From Bombyx mori (lineage: Eukaryota; Arthropoda; Insecta; Lepidoptera; Bombycidae): a stretch of 64,000 nt of DNA. Below are positions 21,043 through 33,770 of the stretch, piece after piece. The DNA is taken from assembly GCF_030269925.1 (NCBI RefSeq), contig NC_085133.1, forward strand, positions 4,670,001 to 4,734,000, given 5' to 3'. Below the pieces are notes generated by a model that did not search any database, was not told the origin of the DNA, and saw only the letters and a program-made list of their open reading frames with translations. Both the position numbers and the translations under genes were made by a program. The stretch's first letter is position 1; every line of letters starts with the position of its first letter.

Positions 21043-22306
21043 TGTCCTAACGAACTAATTCCGAGAAATTTTCGTTGCGCCGTTTTTAAATCTTGTAATA
21101 GCCATCTCCTGTACCTGTTGAAGTCAATCTACATAACAACAAATAAAATATCATGTCGTACATCTACACAAGGACAAGGTCGATATAGTCGAACTCCTTG
21201 TTGAACACGGACGCATATTCCTGACATAAACAAATTGTTTTTCTTATATCGCACTAACCAATTTCGATTGCGATTTCCTACAATTTTCTAATAAGCCTGT
21301 GTGTTACTTTACAGCGCTTTACATTTGCGATGCCCAGCTAACTCAGGACTGCACCAGAAGCTTTTCTGTTTCTTTGACATACTAAATCAACCTTATCTTC
21401 TTTCCTTCTATTAATTAACATATCTTCGAGCTAACACTATTTGCTTAAGGTTCGTCCTAGCAGCATCATGATCTTATCTTCAACATCGAACTCTTTTGAT
21501 TGCTGTCACGAGTGCAGTAATTCTAACTGCATGCACGGTATTGGCATTATTCAAATACTTGTGGGTTTGAAGGATGGGGTTGTACTATAGCACTGAGAAC
21601 TAAAAGTAATGTCGCAAGATCCTCCTCCTCGAGTCGTGTTCCTCATGTTTGAGGGTCGTGACTACCATCACCCATGAGCTTCAATCTTAGGATTTTTTTC
21701 ACTTACTTGAGGAGTAAATTCCCTCTAAAAGTGTTGCCGGAAGGACGTGGGGCCCCACCGTGTATATACCCAAGAAAACCACCACCACCATGAATACAAC
21801 GATGTCTCAAGATAGGTGGCGGCAATTATCTTGTTGATCGTGAGGTCTAAGCTGAACAAAAAAAAAATCTACAATACAAAAACATTTTTAAGAAAACCGT
21901 GGGTCATTAATTAAATAATAACTCTGAAAACGGCATTTTTTTTATAAATGAATTCAAAATATTTTTATGATTCGCTAGTTTTATTGAAACAAACGATCAT
22001 TTAAACAGTGTTCGGGCGTGTATTTTAAAAATGAATTAAATCGACCATCGAAATCGATTTCTCGTCATGAGAACGATTAATTAATTGGATAATGTCACCA
22101 ATCTCACCAATAATTAATGGTATCAGCTTTGGTCTATCCGACAGATTAAATCGGGCGATTTAAATAAAATTCCGCGATCAAGTCAAACTTTCATTTTATT
22201 GAACTAGTGTCCGCCTGAGAAAACGCTTGAGAAGTTGATGATGCATGTGTAGCGGATAGCTATCATAGAACAGAAGGTATTTTACTGATGTCTGAATCTC
22301 GCTAAC
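21043..22306. other. AT-rich DNA with weak Bm1-like traces
   Basis: Around 21560-21860 short words (GGTTTGAAGGATGGGG, ACTGAGAAC) recall Bm1 but are too diverged to call. Otherwise nothing recognised. Confidence 0.3.
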
Positions 22307-22515
22307 TTTTTTTCTTTATTGCTTAGATGGGTGGACGAGTTCACATCTACAACGTAAATGCGCCACCCACCTTGAGATATAAGTTCTAAGGTCTCAAGTA
22401 TAGTTACAACGATTGCCCCACTCTTCAAACCGAAACGCATTACGGCTTCACGGCAGAAGTAGGCGGGGTGGTGGTACCTACCCGCGCCGACTCACAAGTG
22501 GTCCTACCACCAGTA
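22307..22515 (-). mobile_element. Bm1 SINE, short form with internal deletion
   Basis: After GGTGGACGAGTTCACA the sequence jumps to TCTACAACGTAAATGCGCCA, so about 40 bases of the tail region are missing. The rest of the body, to CTACCACCAGTAA, is intact. Confidence 0.9.
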
Positions 22516-22720
22516 AACTACATATCAAGATATGTTTGTATATACCCGAATTCCGAACGGTAACATTGGGACCGTCCGCTTTTCGAGCCATTTGGTTCTG
22601 ATCCAGCAGGGTATCCAGGAATACCAGCTGCTCGGCCAGGGCGGCCCGACGGACCACTGTATAGCGGAGACCGGCGTCATTCGTCTTCGATAATCGCCTC
22701 CACAACACGTTGGTCAGAAG
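22516..22720 (-). CDS. GC-rich open segment, unidentified
   Basis: The minus strand is open for about 65 codons with coding-like composition (for example VVRRAALAEQLVFLDTLLDQ). It lies just upstream, in its own sense, of a Bm1 copy. I find no in-frame start, and a TAA lies directly before the open part. No family recognised; it could be a transposon or gene relic. Confidence 0.25.
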
Positions 22721-23899
22721 TCGGATTTATTTTTAGAGCCTACTAAGACAACGACCACATCGGCAACATGTTTAGATAACACATTTGTAAATTGTAAATG
22801 TAACACCGTTGAACAAAAAAATTATTAATCAGTTAACATCAGACCATAGCGGACAATTTGTGTCTTTTGAATTCTAAAGATAAAAATACTCTTGTGATTG
22901 TTCCTATTAATAAAAAACGAATTGTTCTCGTGGTGGTGCTGCGAGTCTGACAGTGGTATTCCACGTATGAACTCCCCTACTCTGACCGGGTTCTGACTCC
23001 AACGGAAATCGAAGTCGGGTGAGAGTGCGTGCGAGTCATTTGTTGCGGTAGGGCCCTAAAATATCCTTGGGTTCACGGTCTGCTCCCAACATCTGCAGAC
23101 CATCAAGGCCTACAAGGCATACACCGCGTGCGCCCTAGGCGCCGACGTCTCGTAGGAGGTTTGGCCCTCTACCCGAAAAAAGCCGTTATACATATAAGAC
23201 AGAGTTTACGCTGTGACATCTATGAGTTCCGGTAACTCCTAAATACTAGCTACCCCTTGAACTGATGGGCACATTAGTACGTAAAAAAATAGTACGTTAA
23301 ATTTTTTTTTGTCTAAATATTTTAAAGACCCATAAAGAAACCGGTACCATTAGATCATCGTTTATAGTTCCAGTTTTAATGTGTGTCTAAATGCTAAATA
23401 AATTAAATTTGTATTTTTTTTTCTTTTTTCGTTATGCTTAATAGACATTATGACAAATTCTTCATTGATGTTTTGCAAATTTACGACATATAGATTGACC
23501 GAGATAGCTTTTAAGATATCAAAAGTGATCATTTATTAGTTATTTGACATTCTGTTAAAAGGCCATTCGGTATAAATTTCAATTTGATTAGTTTATTACT
23601 TTTTTTTATCTTTAGTTAAAATATGTAGACGAGGTAGTGTTAAGGGATAAATCGTTACATGTTATATATTTAATCGCGAGCCCATCAATCGATATTGAAA
23701 TTAAAGAAGATACAACATACAATCTTGCACAGTAACATCAATGTTCCTCTCAATCCACCACTGCAATCCCTTTGCGGAAAAGGGACAGAGCATAACCTTT
23801 CAATTTTAATATCTATATCCATAAAAACTTTGAACGTTTTAACTTAGTCGACTAGTTCTATTATGTACAATTTCAGTGAACACATGCATTAAATTGATT
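22721..23899. other. Unassigned DNA
   Basis: A GC-richer patch at about 22930-23240 has no convincing frame or family. The rest is AT-rich. Confidence 0.3.
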
Positions 23900-24110
23900 A
23901 ACCCACAGACACAGCCCACTGAATTTCTCGCCGGATCTTCTCAGTGGGTCGCGTTTCCGATCCGGTGGTAGATTCTGCTAAGCACTGCTCTTGCTAGGGT
24001 CAGTGTTATCACCACTCCGGTTTGAGACCTGTGAGCTCACCTACTCAGACTAGCTAACCTACTACGCTGAAATAGCTTCTCAAGGCTATCAGCTTATGTA
24101 GGAAAAAAAA
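23900..24110 (+). mobile_element. LINE family C 3' end with poly(A)
   Basis: It runs CAGACACAGCCCACTGAATT, CTCGCCGGATCTTCTCAGTG, GATCCGGTGGTAGATTCTG, CACTGCTCTTGCTAGGGTC, then GAAATAGCTTCTCAAGGCTATCAGC and GTAGGAAAAAAAA. The A-run fixes the orientation. Only the 3' UTR is left. Confidence 0.75.
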
Positions 24111-24540
24111 TGTGTGTGTGTGCAAGTCACACACGGTAGAAGTGAAACTTATAAAATATAAAAATAATCGCAAGGGTCAACCACTCCGCAGTGCAATGGA
24201 GCAGCCGCACCCCGGGGGAACCGCCTGCATGATCACGGTATCCCGACGCCAGGTAGGTATGATTTAGCAAGAGAAATACGAGAACGTCTATCAACTGTGT
24301 AACATCTCGTCACAGCGATTCAGGAATTGTTGAATTTACGTGCAACGACATCTGTTCATAACAAACTCAATAGAAATAAAATAAACATGGCGCGTAACGG
24401 AAGAAATTAAGATGGCGCGTAACCGAAAAACGTTACATACGTTTTTTCCTCCCTACGTCGATAAAGAAGATTCACTTAAAAAAAATAATTAAATTCAATT
24501 GCAGTTTTCTCTCATTCTTGTTTTTTATAAATAATATAGG

Positions 24541-24790
24541 AGTCTACCCAAAACTTGCACATTTAGACTCGAAGCTCAAAGACAAAAGGGCAACTATTAA
24601 AAATGTGCCGTTACAAGCCGTTACAGCCCGGCGAAATACCGTGATCACCTCCAACAATACAAAGTACAGGGCCGTAACGTCTCCCGGAGCGGGTCGTATA
24701 AATTCAAAGGTGTACACGCCGGACGAGCGAGGCACGTTAAATCTTAGTACCGAGTTGTATGATGACTATGACTCTATCAAGTCTCGAGAC
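24541..24790 (+). CDS. Candidate host exon, unidentified
   Basis: A T-rich tract ends in ATAATATAG at 24531-24539, resembling a splice acceptor. The frame then stays open for about 83 codons with coding-like third positions, unlike the AT-rich flanks. The predicted peptide includes LDSKLKDKRATIKN, SPGAGRINSKVYTPDERGT and LYDDYDSIKSRD. A possible donor GTATGA occurs at 24758; otherwise the frame runs to TAA at 24824-24826 through AT-rich codons. I do not recognise the family. It could be one exon of a gene extending outside the window. Confidence 0.35.
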
Positions 24791-24829
24791 ATTTTAGTTT
24801 GGATAACTTTGAAAATGTGGATGTAATTT

Positions 24830-26094
24830 ATTTTGACCCAGTCGATTTGGATTAGTTGTCCTGAGAACATTTCGCAAACTCACTGAAATTGGATTAAAAA
24901 TTAAAATGTCGACATAGGGCACTTCCCGCTTCACTGTTTTCTATGAAATAATCGATAAATCTGCAATATATCTTCGCCGCACAAAGGTTAAGAAAATGTC
25001 TTGAAAGCAATTAGAAAAAAAAAAAGTCCCCTCTAAAAGACTTTTTATATACATATTATCTGATCGGACATATAGCTTGTTTGTGTGAAAATAACGTAAG
25101 AATGTCCTTTTTATGTAAGGATACACTTTTAAAGGTTTACACTCAATGGTCGATCGGGGAAATGTTTTTAAGACGTGTCATCACAGGTTTATCCCAATGA
25201 TTGGGTTTTAAGTGGTTACCGGATCAATACACGATGTAAATTTAAAAATCAGTCTTCATCAAAAATCCATTGAACAGAATTTACGGTATCTTCATCGGAT
25301 ATAATCAAATAATAATTTTAATTTTATAATTTAACACTAAACTTTCCGGTGACTTCAAAAACTTTTGTAAAATGTACATACACATTTTAAATCTTTTAAA
25401 ATTATAAGAGGATTCTTATAATATGAATATTATCTTTTCTTCACTTTACATTTTACATTAAATATTTTGTTCTCTTATCCAAGAATAAATTGTTGAATAA
25501 TAAAATCGATCTTTTAATTCCCAGTCAATTTGGCGGAGTGCTGTATGAATAGGAATACTAAAACTGTCCGTAACTTTAGTGTTAAATAATACCTTTAAAA
25601 TATAATATCATGGTCACAATAGGATGGTAAACGTAACTTTCCGTGATCAATACATAAATAGGCATCGAAGTTGTTGAACGTTTGTCTAAACAGATACACT
25701 TGACGTCTTTAAAAAATCAATCTAGTGATACCGTTTTGTGGTATTAAGTTCTTATTCAAATATCAGTATTTAACTAATGTGCTTTTTATTAAAATGAATA
25801 ATTTGAATAAATTAAATATAATGAAGCAATAATTCGAATCGAGTCTTCTGGGATATAAGCGGATAAAATATTATGAAGGGAATACCAAAAGGATGCGCTC
25901 TTGGTCGCGCATTTTGACGTCATTGTACAAAATAGTAACAGAGTAGTCTAGTAAACATTTTAACGATTTTAACTTCCTTATTGGCTTTTGATCACATCAT
26001 TGCATCAGTGGTTAGTGATCCAAACCAATGTACCAGTTCATGTAATATACCAGTTGATTTCCATATCTTGTATGTCTGGCCGCCATGATACAGA
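24830..26094. other. AT-rich DNA, nothing firm
   Basis: Near 25195-25240 a short trace (TTGGGTTTTAAGTGGTTACCGGA) may be a decayed reverse Bm1. No gene recognised. Confidence 0.3.
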
Positions 26095-26099
26095 AGAAC

Positions 26100-26290
26100 A
26101 GTTTACTAAACATACAGGTGGACGGGTTTGCCCTCACCCGGTATTAAGTAATTGCCGGAGATACTGTACAATGTAAATACCGTTACTAGTTCTAAATCTC
26201 CTTTAGGATGGTAGACTTGCCCGTGCTTACAAAACCCTGTACTAAATAGTAGCGTCATTGTACAAGTGTACATCGGGCGTTTCATCCGCA
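26100..26290 (-). mobile_element. Very diverged Bm1-like relic
   Basis: Reverse Bm1 word order is faintly kept: CAGGTGGACGGGTTTGCCCTC, CCGGTATTAAGTAATTGCCGGAG, ATGTAAATACCG, GTTCTAAATCTC. Identity is low, so this is tentative. Confidence 0.35.
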
Positions 26291-27968
26291 CATAACTGCT
26301 TCAAGCCTTGCGCCGTTAAATTGTTTAATTCCAAAGCTATTTCAATTTAGGTTTCGTTGACTTCATTAAATAATTATCAACAAGCTGACTGTCGTACCAT
26401 TATTGTCTTTGGAAAAATTTGCTTAGATTGGTGGAAAATGAGATCTTCCCACTACCTGGTATTAAATAGTTGAATATTCCATCCAGTTGTATGAAACTAA
26501 TTTAATAAATAGATTTGAAATACTTTTTTTGTCCTATAAATGGAACGAAAGTTATGAACCGGAAACTATTTTGCTATACGCTGGCACAAATAAAAAATCG
26601 TGTTGGTTGTCGCTTAAGCAGGTAAAGAGTTTATCGTTAAAATCGATTATGTATGACTACATCACTATAGCGTTAAATTTATATTTCGATTGCTGTAGTT
26701 CTAAAGGCTGTATCTATCGAGATCCGTACTTAAGCGACTACGAATTTGGAAAGTTTACATTTGCTCAAAACCACAAAAAATTGCATAATTAAAAAAATTC
26801 TTAAATCTTTCATCGGCAAGCATATTCAACTGACAAGTTAGGATACATATTTTTTAAATATTCCTCGCTTTAGCATAGAATATATTCAAATACAAATATC
26901 TTCATCAAATTGGCTTAGTTTAAATTATGCTATAAATTTTCGATTAACAAAACTACACAATTAATTTATAGCCAATCGGACAGATAGAAGAACATCTACA
27001 TATTAAAAGGTGAATCTCGACGAAGACGATTTTCTATGACATTTGTGTACATTTGTAACTATTGTCATCGGTAGGCCGGACTGTAATAAGTTCAAGGCAT
27101 CCAACCTATGTAGGTTCATTGTAATCTGAAAGTTTGTATATTACTTTTTTCCAATAACATTTTGTAGCATATACCATCACGTCATCCAAATAAACGTATA
27201 GAAGTTCGATTTCCGAGAATCTTTCAGTACGAGTCGTGATTGAGCATCGTTCCGAGAATTGGTCCGGAAAAAAAATATAAAGACATTCAAGAAACGAAAC
27301 GTATCATAAACTTAATCCGTAACAAACGTTAACCAACTACACGTAATTTGAAACTCCGAAACCTGCATCGAACCGAGAGTCCCAAAAACCAGTTCCGAAA
27401 TCATTACGAAAATACATTTCCGGGACCGTTTTTAGCTTTACCGAAAACCACCTTTGTTCTCTAAGACGTAAACCTTAAAATTGCATCCAAAAGCGATAGG
27501 TCACATCCCAGTGTTTTTTCCAATCTCGTATCTCGAGGACGGAAGGTTTAATATCGCTTGGTTTTTAAGGATTACACTCAAAGACTTACCGCACGGGTGG
27601 TAAAGTGTTGAAGTAATACGTTTCTGATGGGTTTTTAATTCAGGCCTCGTGTGAACTCCTGCGCACTAATAGACACATTAGGCTGTTGTTATACAACCGA
27701 TTTTTGGGTTCCGTATATGATTCTACGAGTAAAACTTAGCACATAGTGAATGTGATCAAAATTTTTTTCTCAATTTTACAATCGATTTTCCTTGATTGAG
27801 TAAACGTTGTTATGATGTAACAAAATAGATCCAGTTAAAAAGTTATGGAGTGAAAGTGCTGTTTTAGAAACAGGAAAATTTTCTGATTGGATATGGGCCA
27901 CCAAGATTCGTGATAACTGGTACAGCTGTATTAAATTATTTAAAAAAAGTACAAATTTGAGTAATAGC
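26291..27968. other. AT-rich DNA, nothing recognised
   Basis: An open frame at 26487-26792 lies in AT-rich sequence and starts at a non-ATG codon. I treat it as chance. No repeats recognised. Confidence 0.3.
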
Positions 27969-28188
27969 TTGTATTGTAAGCCCGCAGGGTAGGTACCACA
28001 AATGTGCCTATTTTTGCCGCGTAGCAATAATTTGTTTTGGAATGGAAGGTGGAACAGTTATTATCTAATTGAGACTTCGATGTCATGATCCAATATGCGT
28101 AACGACAATCCCGTTGTGACGACTATGGGCTCCAGTAATAACCCACTATATAGGCCGTGACATCTTTCAGATATTTAGGCAAAATATG
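27969..28188 (+). mobile_element. Diverged Bm1 SINE
   Basis: Blocks in order: AAGCCCGCAGGGTAGGTACCA, GTGCCTATTTTTGCCGCGTAG, ACTATGGGCTCCAGTAATAAC, AGGCCGTGACAT. It has many substitutions and has lost the A-tail. Confidence 0.6.
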
Positions 28189-29255
28189 TGCATTATTGTG
28201 GTTAAATTAATTCAGGATACAAATTTCCAAAGTTAATCTAATGTTCTTCTGGTCCTTATTCCACTATATGGTATTGGCGAAGCATGTCATCTTTTTCCAT
28301 TTAGACCAGCGATCGGGGAACCGGGGTAAATTACCCCAAATCGGGTAAAATGAAATTTTGAGGGGTAAAAATGAAACTTTTGTATTGGTAATAAGTATAT
28401 ATTGAAGTGAAACTTCTTTAGAATCGTTGAATTTTTAGTTATTGTTTTCTTTTCAAAATTATCATGGGGTTATAATTAAGTTTGTTAGTTAGTTAATTAA
28501 TTAATAATATGAAAGATACTAAAAAGAAGCGATTTCGTTTTTTTTTTGTCGCCATGGTCGTAATATCAACTTACACAAAAATATTTTGGGGTAATAATTA
28601 AAAAAGTTCCCCGAAAAAAGTCTTTTGTGGACGATCCTTCCTCGCATTACCGTCTACTTCTATACAGAGGGTATTTTTGGACACATTATCACCTGAAAGT
28701 TAATGGAGCTCGTGTACTTCAGAAGGAAATTGTACAGATCCCATTGTTTTAGTGAAGAAACTTGAACATTCTATATTTCTAAACATATCACGCTCTGGTG
28801 AGCCCATGTCACTTGTTAATTCGCTGATTTGTTTATCGTTTGTACAATTATGTTGGTTACGACCGTAAAATGATACATTGTTAACGTAATTGTGATTGCT
28901 TCTTTATGTATTATAAATTTTGATTACCTTTGGGCAACGTTCTGTTTGATCGATGGAATTACACTTTTGATTGTTTACCTGAAAAATATAAAATAGCTAT
29001 TAGGAGATATGTAGAAATAATTAATTATTATAAAAGATTTTTAATTAAGTACACTATTGGAATTGCCTTAAAGTTAAAAATCGATCTCGTCCTACAAGGA
29101 ACCAAGCCTGGCATAATCCCACTGAAGATAGCTTCACTACAAGTGACTTCATCTCTATACGTTACACACACGTCAGATTAGCCAATTGTTATTAATGAAT
29201 CACTCATTGTAAGTGGTGTTGCTTGACTTTAGAATCCTTAAGTTATTTTTATATT
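28189..29255. other. AT-rich DNA, nothing recognised
   Basis: The stretch 28310-28420 contains GGGGTAAA-type repeats of low complexity. The open frame 28930-29181 is AT-rich and unsupported. Confidence 0.3.
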
Positions 29256-29372
29256 TTTTTATTGCCCGTGTAGGCATACGAGCATACGGCCCACCTGATG
29301 GTGAGTGGTTACCGTCGCCCATGGACTTCAGCAATGCCAGGGGCAGAGCCAAGCCGCTGCCTACCGTTAAAG
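29256..29372 (-). mobile_element. LINE family A 3'-end fragment
   Basis: T-run, TTATTGCCCGTGTAGGCATAC, GCCCACCTGATGGTGAGTGG, CCCATGGACTTCAGCAATGC, AAGCCGCTGCCTACC. Well-conserved reverse copy of the family A tail, with no coding sequence. Confidence 0.88.
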
Positions 29373-29886
29373 TTAAGTTAATTAACATTTCCTATAATTG
29401 CTATGTAGATTGTTTTGTTATTGGGGTTTGGTTGTCAATTAATTTCTAATTTACCGGTTACCTCTAGTCCACCAAAATATCAATATCGACCTTTTTTAAA
29501 TACATCACTTTACATAATGAACATTAGCTCCATATCACCTATACTGAATATGATTAGACAAATGCGGTATATCAGAACAATGCGAATAGTCAACATAATT
29601 GGAAACACAAACGTTACATCTGAAACTTGTTTAATTGACAACGTGGGGGAATACCAGGAATATCCAGAGTGTTTCAGTGCCGATAGCCGTTCCAATTGAT
29701 TGAATAAATTGAGATGCTACGAAGATAGAATCAGTAACACGATGTTGTTACTGAAACGCGAGGGATCAACGTCTTCTTATTGCAAATAATATGACAGAAT
29801 AAAAATTATTGGTGTTTTATTTTAAATTTCATTTGCGTTTTGTTGATTTACAATGTCTCAACATTTATAATGCGAGAAATTAATTC
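29373..29886. other. Unassigned DNA
   Basis: An open frame of ~94 codons (29415-29699) precedes an AATAAA at 29800-29805. That is the only hint of a terminal exon, and it is not enough to call a gene. Confidence 0.25.
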
Positions 29887-30199
29887 GTGAAAATACGATT
29901 GACTTCCACGGTGAAGGAATAACATCGTGTACCCGAAAAATTATAATTTGCGTTATTACTGGTGGTAGGACCTCTTGTGAGTCCGCACGGGTAGTTACCA
30001 CCGTCCTGCCTATTTCTGCCGTGAAGCAGTAATGCGTTTCGGTTTGAAGGGTGGGACAGCCGTTGTAACTATTCTGAGACCTTAGAATTCATATCTTAAG
30101 GTGGGTGGCGGCATTTACGTTGTAGATGTCTATGGGCTCCGGTAATCACTTAACTCCAGGTTTGCTGTGAGCTCGTCCACCCATGTAAGCAATAAAAAA
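29887..30199 (+). mobile_element. Bm1 SINE, long form without the tRNA-like head
   Basis: It begins in the middle segment (ACGATTGACTTCCACGGTGA), passes through AATTTGCGTTATTACTGGTG and the whole body, and ends GTAAGCAATAAAAAAA. Confidence 0.92.
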
Positions 30200-32204
30200 A
30201 TATTCAATATTATGAGATGGTAATTAAAAAAAAACAGAATTTCATTTCCAAAAATAGATAGAACTAAAATGATATCTAATATTAATTATTATAGCACAAA
30301 CACGAGTATATTTCGAAAGGGATTTTAAATTTGCCGACGACTTGATCTATTTCATGCATGGTTATATCGCTGATAGACTTTGGCGCCGTCCTCAAAGTTT
30401 TCAATCGATTGCCTCAATATGGGTGGGACTAGAAATGCACGTTCAAATGATATTTGAATATAATACAGCTTTCACTACTTTACATTAAGTAACTTGAGTG
30501 GGATTTTACCGTTAGCCTCGAAAGCTTACTTAAGCTATAACGTCATTAAAGATAACGGATATTACACGTTAAGTACATATGACACTTAAGCATATATTGT
30601 ATTTCACAAAGGACTTTGACAGAATACCATAGATATCCTGAGACCAGTACGAGATTAGATACGAAGCATAAGACACACAGACCACACAAGATGCATGTCA
30701 ATAAACACATTAATGTGGATAAGTACAAAGCGTCGAAAGACGGAATCATATGAATAGGCTTATCTATTTCACTGAAATTGTTTTCAACTTTACTAGTTAT
30801 ATTTATATGATTTAAATTTACTTATGAATTTGATTTTTGTATTTCATGATACAATTTCATTTATTGTTACAGTGCCTTCGAAAGAACATACGACACATGA
30901 ACCAAATTCGAGAGATTGACAAAACACAAAACACACATTAGAACATAGAAGAATGCGACACGCTATTACTCATAGGGCTTATGGCCATCAGTCGTCCAAA
31001 TATTTACCTCGAATACCCCAAATTACATCAGTCGCAGGCCGAAACGTTTTTCAGAGAAAACGGGCGTATACTATGCAACGGGTACAGTGGAACAAGCCAT
31101 AATCCTCCAATCTAGTAAGTAAACAATGTTGTTTGCTCTCACTCCGGCATCTACCTGGCCGGGACCCGTAAATTCCCCCCCTTTATATTTGCCGGAATAA
31201 CTTCATGAATCGGTTACGTGATCTTTTTTGATCGTACGATTTTATGAATTCGGGGTTCGGCGAGTTTATTAAGATACAGACTGCGAAGAAAATACAAAGA
31301 CCCATCTAGCAAGCAGTTAAAATTACAATAAATGTAGTTATATACCTTTAAGTACTAATAGGGGACGCTTTCCCTAATGGTCTTAACGTCATCAAATAAT
31401 TTGGTACAATACATCCCTACTGCGAAAATTAGTCACGCAAATGACAAACAGAAAAACGCTGTATTTTTCCTTGAGACTCATACATTAGTAGTGAGGGCAG
31501 AATATAATAAATATGAGAATATCAAAAAGTGAGTTTATGATTGGTTATATTTTTGAATCCAATAATGAAGGACTATTTTGAAGCTCAGTGAGAATATCAA
31601 GAGAAAATTATGATATTGCGAGTTTAAATAGAACAGCAGCCAAATAGTGAAGTATCAATTTACAAGAGGCGTTCAACTTCGGACGTAAACACAAACAGGG
31701 TTTGTTTCATAAAAGGTTTGTAAAGGAAATGAAGATATTTCCCAACAAACTGTGAAGGCTGAGCCGGAACGAATGGAGCCGAGTTCATGACTAGCATAAC
31801 TTGGAATTATGCGTGGAGAATCATTTAATGAACGTTCCATCTCGAATACTCATCGTGTTTGTTTACTCCTGATGAACAGGGTTCCAAGCGTCGTCCAAGC
31901 TATTAATTAACATCATCAATACCTTTTTACACGCTTTCTGTTTATAAACTTGTAATGTGAGTAACTACTATTCATGTGAAATACATGAATGTAATAGAAC
32001 TGTTCAATTTTTTTGGTTTCCTTTTGATTCTTTTCTTGACAAATCACCTGTTTGTGTTATTTGTAATTTTGTCAAATTATTATTTAAATCGATTTTGTTT
32101 GTGTACTTTTGTTTTTAATTCATTACCATATCTGGTCGTTTAAAGTATCATGATCGAAGTTCGTGAATAAGTCCTATTTCTGATTACAATACAATATAAC
32201 TATT
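30200..32204. other. AT-rich DNA, nothing firm
   Basis: At 31008-31100 the words TCGAATACCCCAAA, GCAGGCCG and CAACGGG follow the same order as at 1126-1210, suggesting an old shared repeat. No gene recognised. Confidence 0.3.
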
Positions 32205-32525
32205 TTTTCTACCTATGCTGATAGCCTTCAGAGGCTATATCAGCGTTACCCTAACGTATAGGTGAGCTCTCGGGGCTCAAACCGGAGGCATTGCTACCAC
32301 TTGCCTTAGCAAGAGCAGTGGTTCGCAGAATCTATCACCGGATCGGAAACGCGACCCACTGAGAAGATCCGGTGAGAAACTCAGTGGGTTGTGTCTATGA
32401 GTTAATTTACTCGTAGAGCCCTTCGTCGCAAGCGACGGGTTCGGCGAGGACGGTGACCGGTGCTTGAGGTACCTAAAAGCACCGTTAATGGATCGGGAAG
32501 ATCCGTAGTGACGTGTTTAGGGCCA
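32205..32525 (-). mobile_element. LINE family C 3' end, longer fragment
   Basis: Antisense T-run and CCTACC start, then GATAGCCTTCAGAGGCTAT, CTTGCCTTAGCAAGAGCAGTG, GATCCGGTGAGAAACTCAGTG and a further 5' segment (CCTTCGTCGCAAGCGACGGG, GAGGACGGTGACCGGTGCTT). The last segment is shared with 45615-45893, so these two copies preserve more of the element. Confidence 0.75.
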
Positions 32526-33359
32526 ATATTATAGTTGCATCATCCGGTTATGATAAACCTGAAGGGTGGAGTTTCTTCCACGGCCAGTAGTGAACTCATC
32601 GCGCTTATAGTTATCATTTATACTCAGAATATTAATAGTTTTGAAATTAATGAAAACTATTCTTTGTAATTCTGGATTTGATAATTCACCTACCATCCAT
32701 TATTTTCTTTCTGTTTAATCTAAATGTATATATTTAAACTAACATTACAAAAAAAAACAAAGACCGGTCTCAGTGGCATAAAGTAGTGGACAACTGTGGG
32801 CCGATCTAGATGAAGGGAATTATCAAGTTTATTATGTTTTGTGTATACATTTATATACCTACGTATGTTGCTATTTCTGTAGTTTGTCTTCATATAAATT
32901 TAAAACAGCCCATTTATTTATTGTTCGTGAATCTCTGCAATATTAAGTCATATTTTTGGGAACACCAAATTTCACGGACTTATTATTGTCAAATGAGTCA
33001 ATTACACTTCACCCCACAATTGCCAGTTGATGTCTTCTGAACGGAATACTAAGATGGTATGCCGTCATCGCTCAGTTCTGACATGAATATACTGGACATT
33101 ATTCACATCACGTCACTCTCATTTGCGTTCCAAATAGCAGGTACATGCTTATGCTGAATTATTTAAAGAATCAAAGTACCTACAGACTCAGCTCTTCGTA
33201 TATTTACTTCTCGTTATATGTAAAAGTGTGTACCGGTCTATTTCAGCGCGACAAAATTATTCTGCAACTTATATACTTTTAGATTACAACCGTAATGAGC
33301 GGAGCGTGATGAGCGGACTTTATATCAATCTATCAGGTTCAATTACAAGATTATATAGA
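32526..33359. other. AT-rich DNA
   Basis: A short RTE-tail-like trace (CAGTGGCATAAAGTAGTGGACAACTGTG) lies near 32772-32800. Nothing else recognised. Confidence 0.3.
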
Positions 33360-33770
33360 CTATAGGCCCCGCAGTAGTCGAAATTCGACTATAATTAATT
33401 GGAATTGTAAGTTTGTACACTATTCTGATTGTATTTTATACTTCTATAATCACAAATTTCGCCAAGACTACACTATAAAAAATATTAACAAACAATATTT
33501 AATCTATTCTCAATTTGACAACAGACGCCAAGAACAAAAGTTTGACAATAAACAGTATGCATGCGTGTGTGCGTCAAATACATGGTATATAGTGTGTGTA
33601 ATGTTTTCTTTATTGATTTAATGTATCTTTTATGCATTATTTAAAAAAAAAATTAGCATTGTGCACTCTTCTCTATATTCTCAATAAGTGTGCAAAATTT
33701 CATTCTCCTCCGTCCGCGCAATTTTCGTAAAAAGGGATACAAAGTTTTTGCTTCACGTATTAATATATAT
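33360..33770 (-). mobile_element. Helitron-like element, same family as the one at 40009-44778
   Basis: Read on the minus strand it runs from TATTAATACGTGAAGCAAAA through ACTTTGTATCCCTTTTTACG to the 15-nt palindrome AGTCGAATTTCGACT and a terminal CTATAG|T. It carries no ORF. It is uninterrupted, so it shows what the nested copy looked like before insertions. Its 5' end lies in a (TA)n run (33761-33776), and the TC start is not preserved. Confidence 0.65.

Noticed and set aside
26487..26792. 101-codon open frame as a gene
   Set aside because: Very AT-rich, non-ATG start and no family likeness; best explained by chance.
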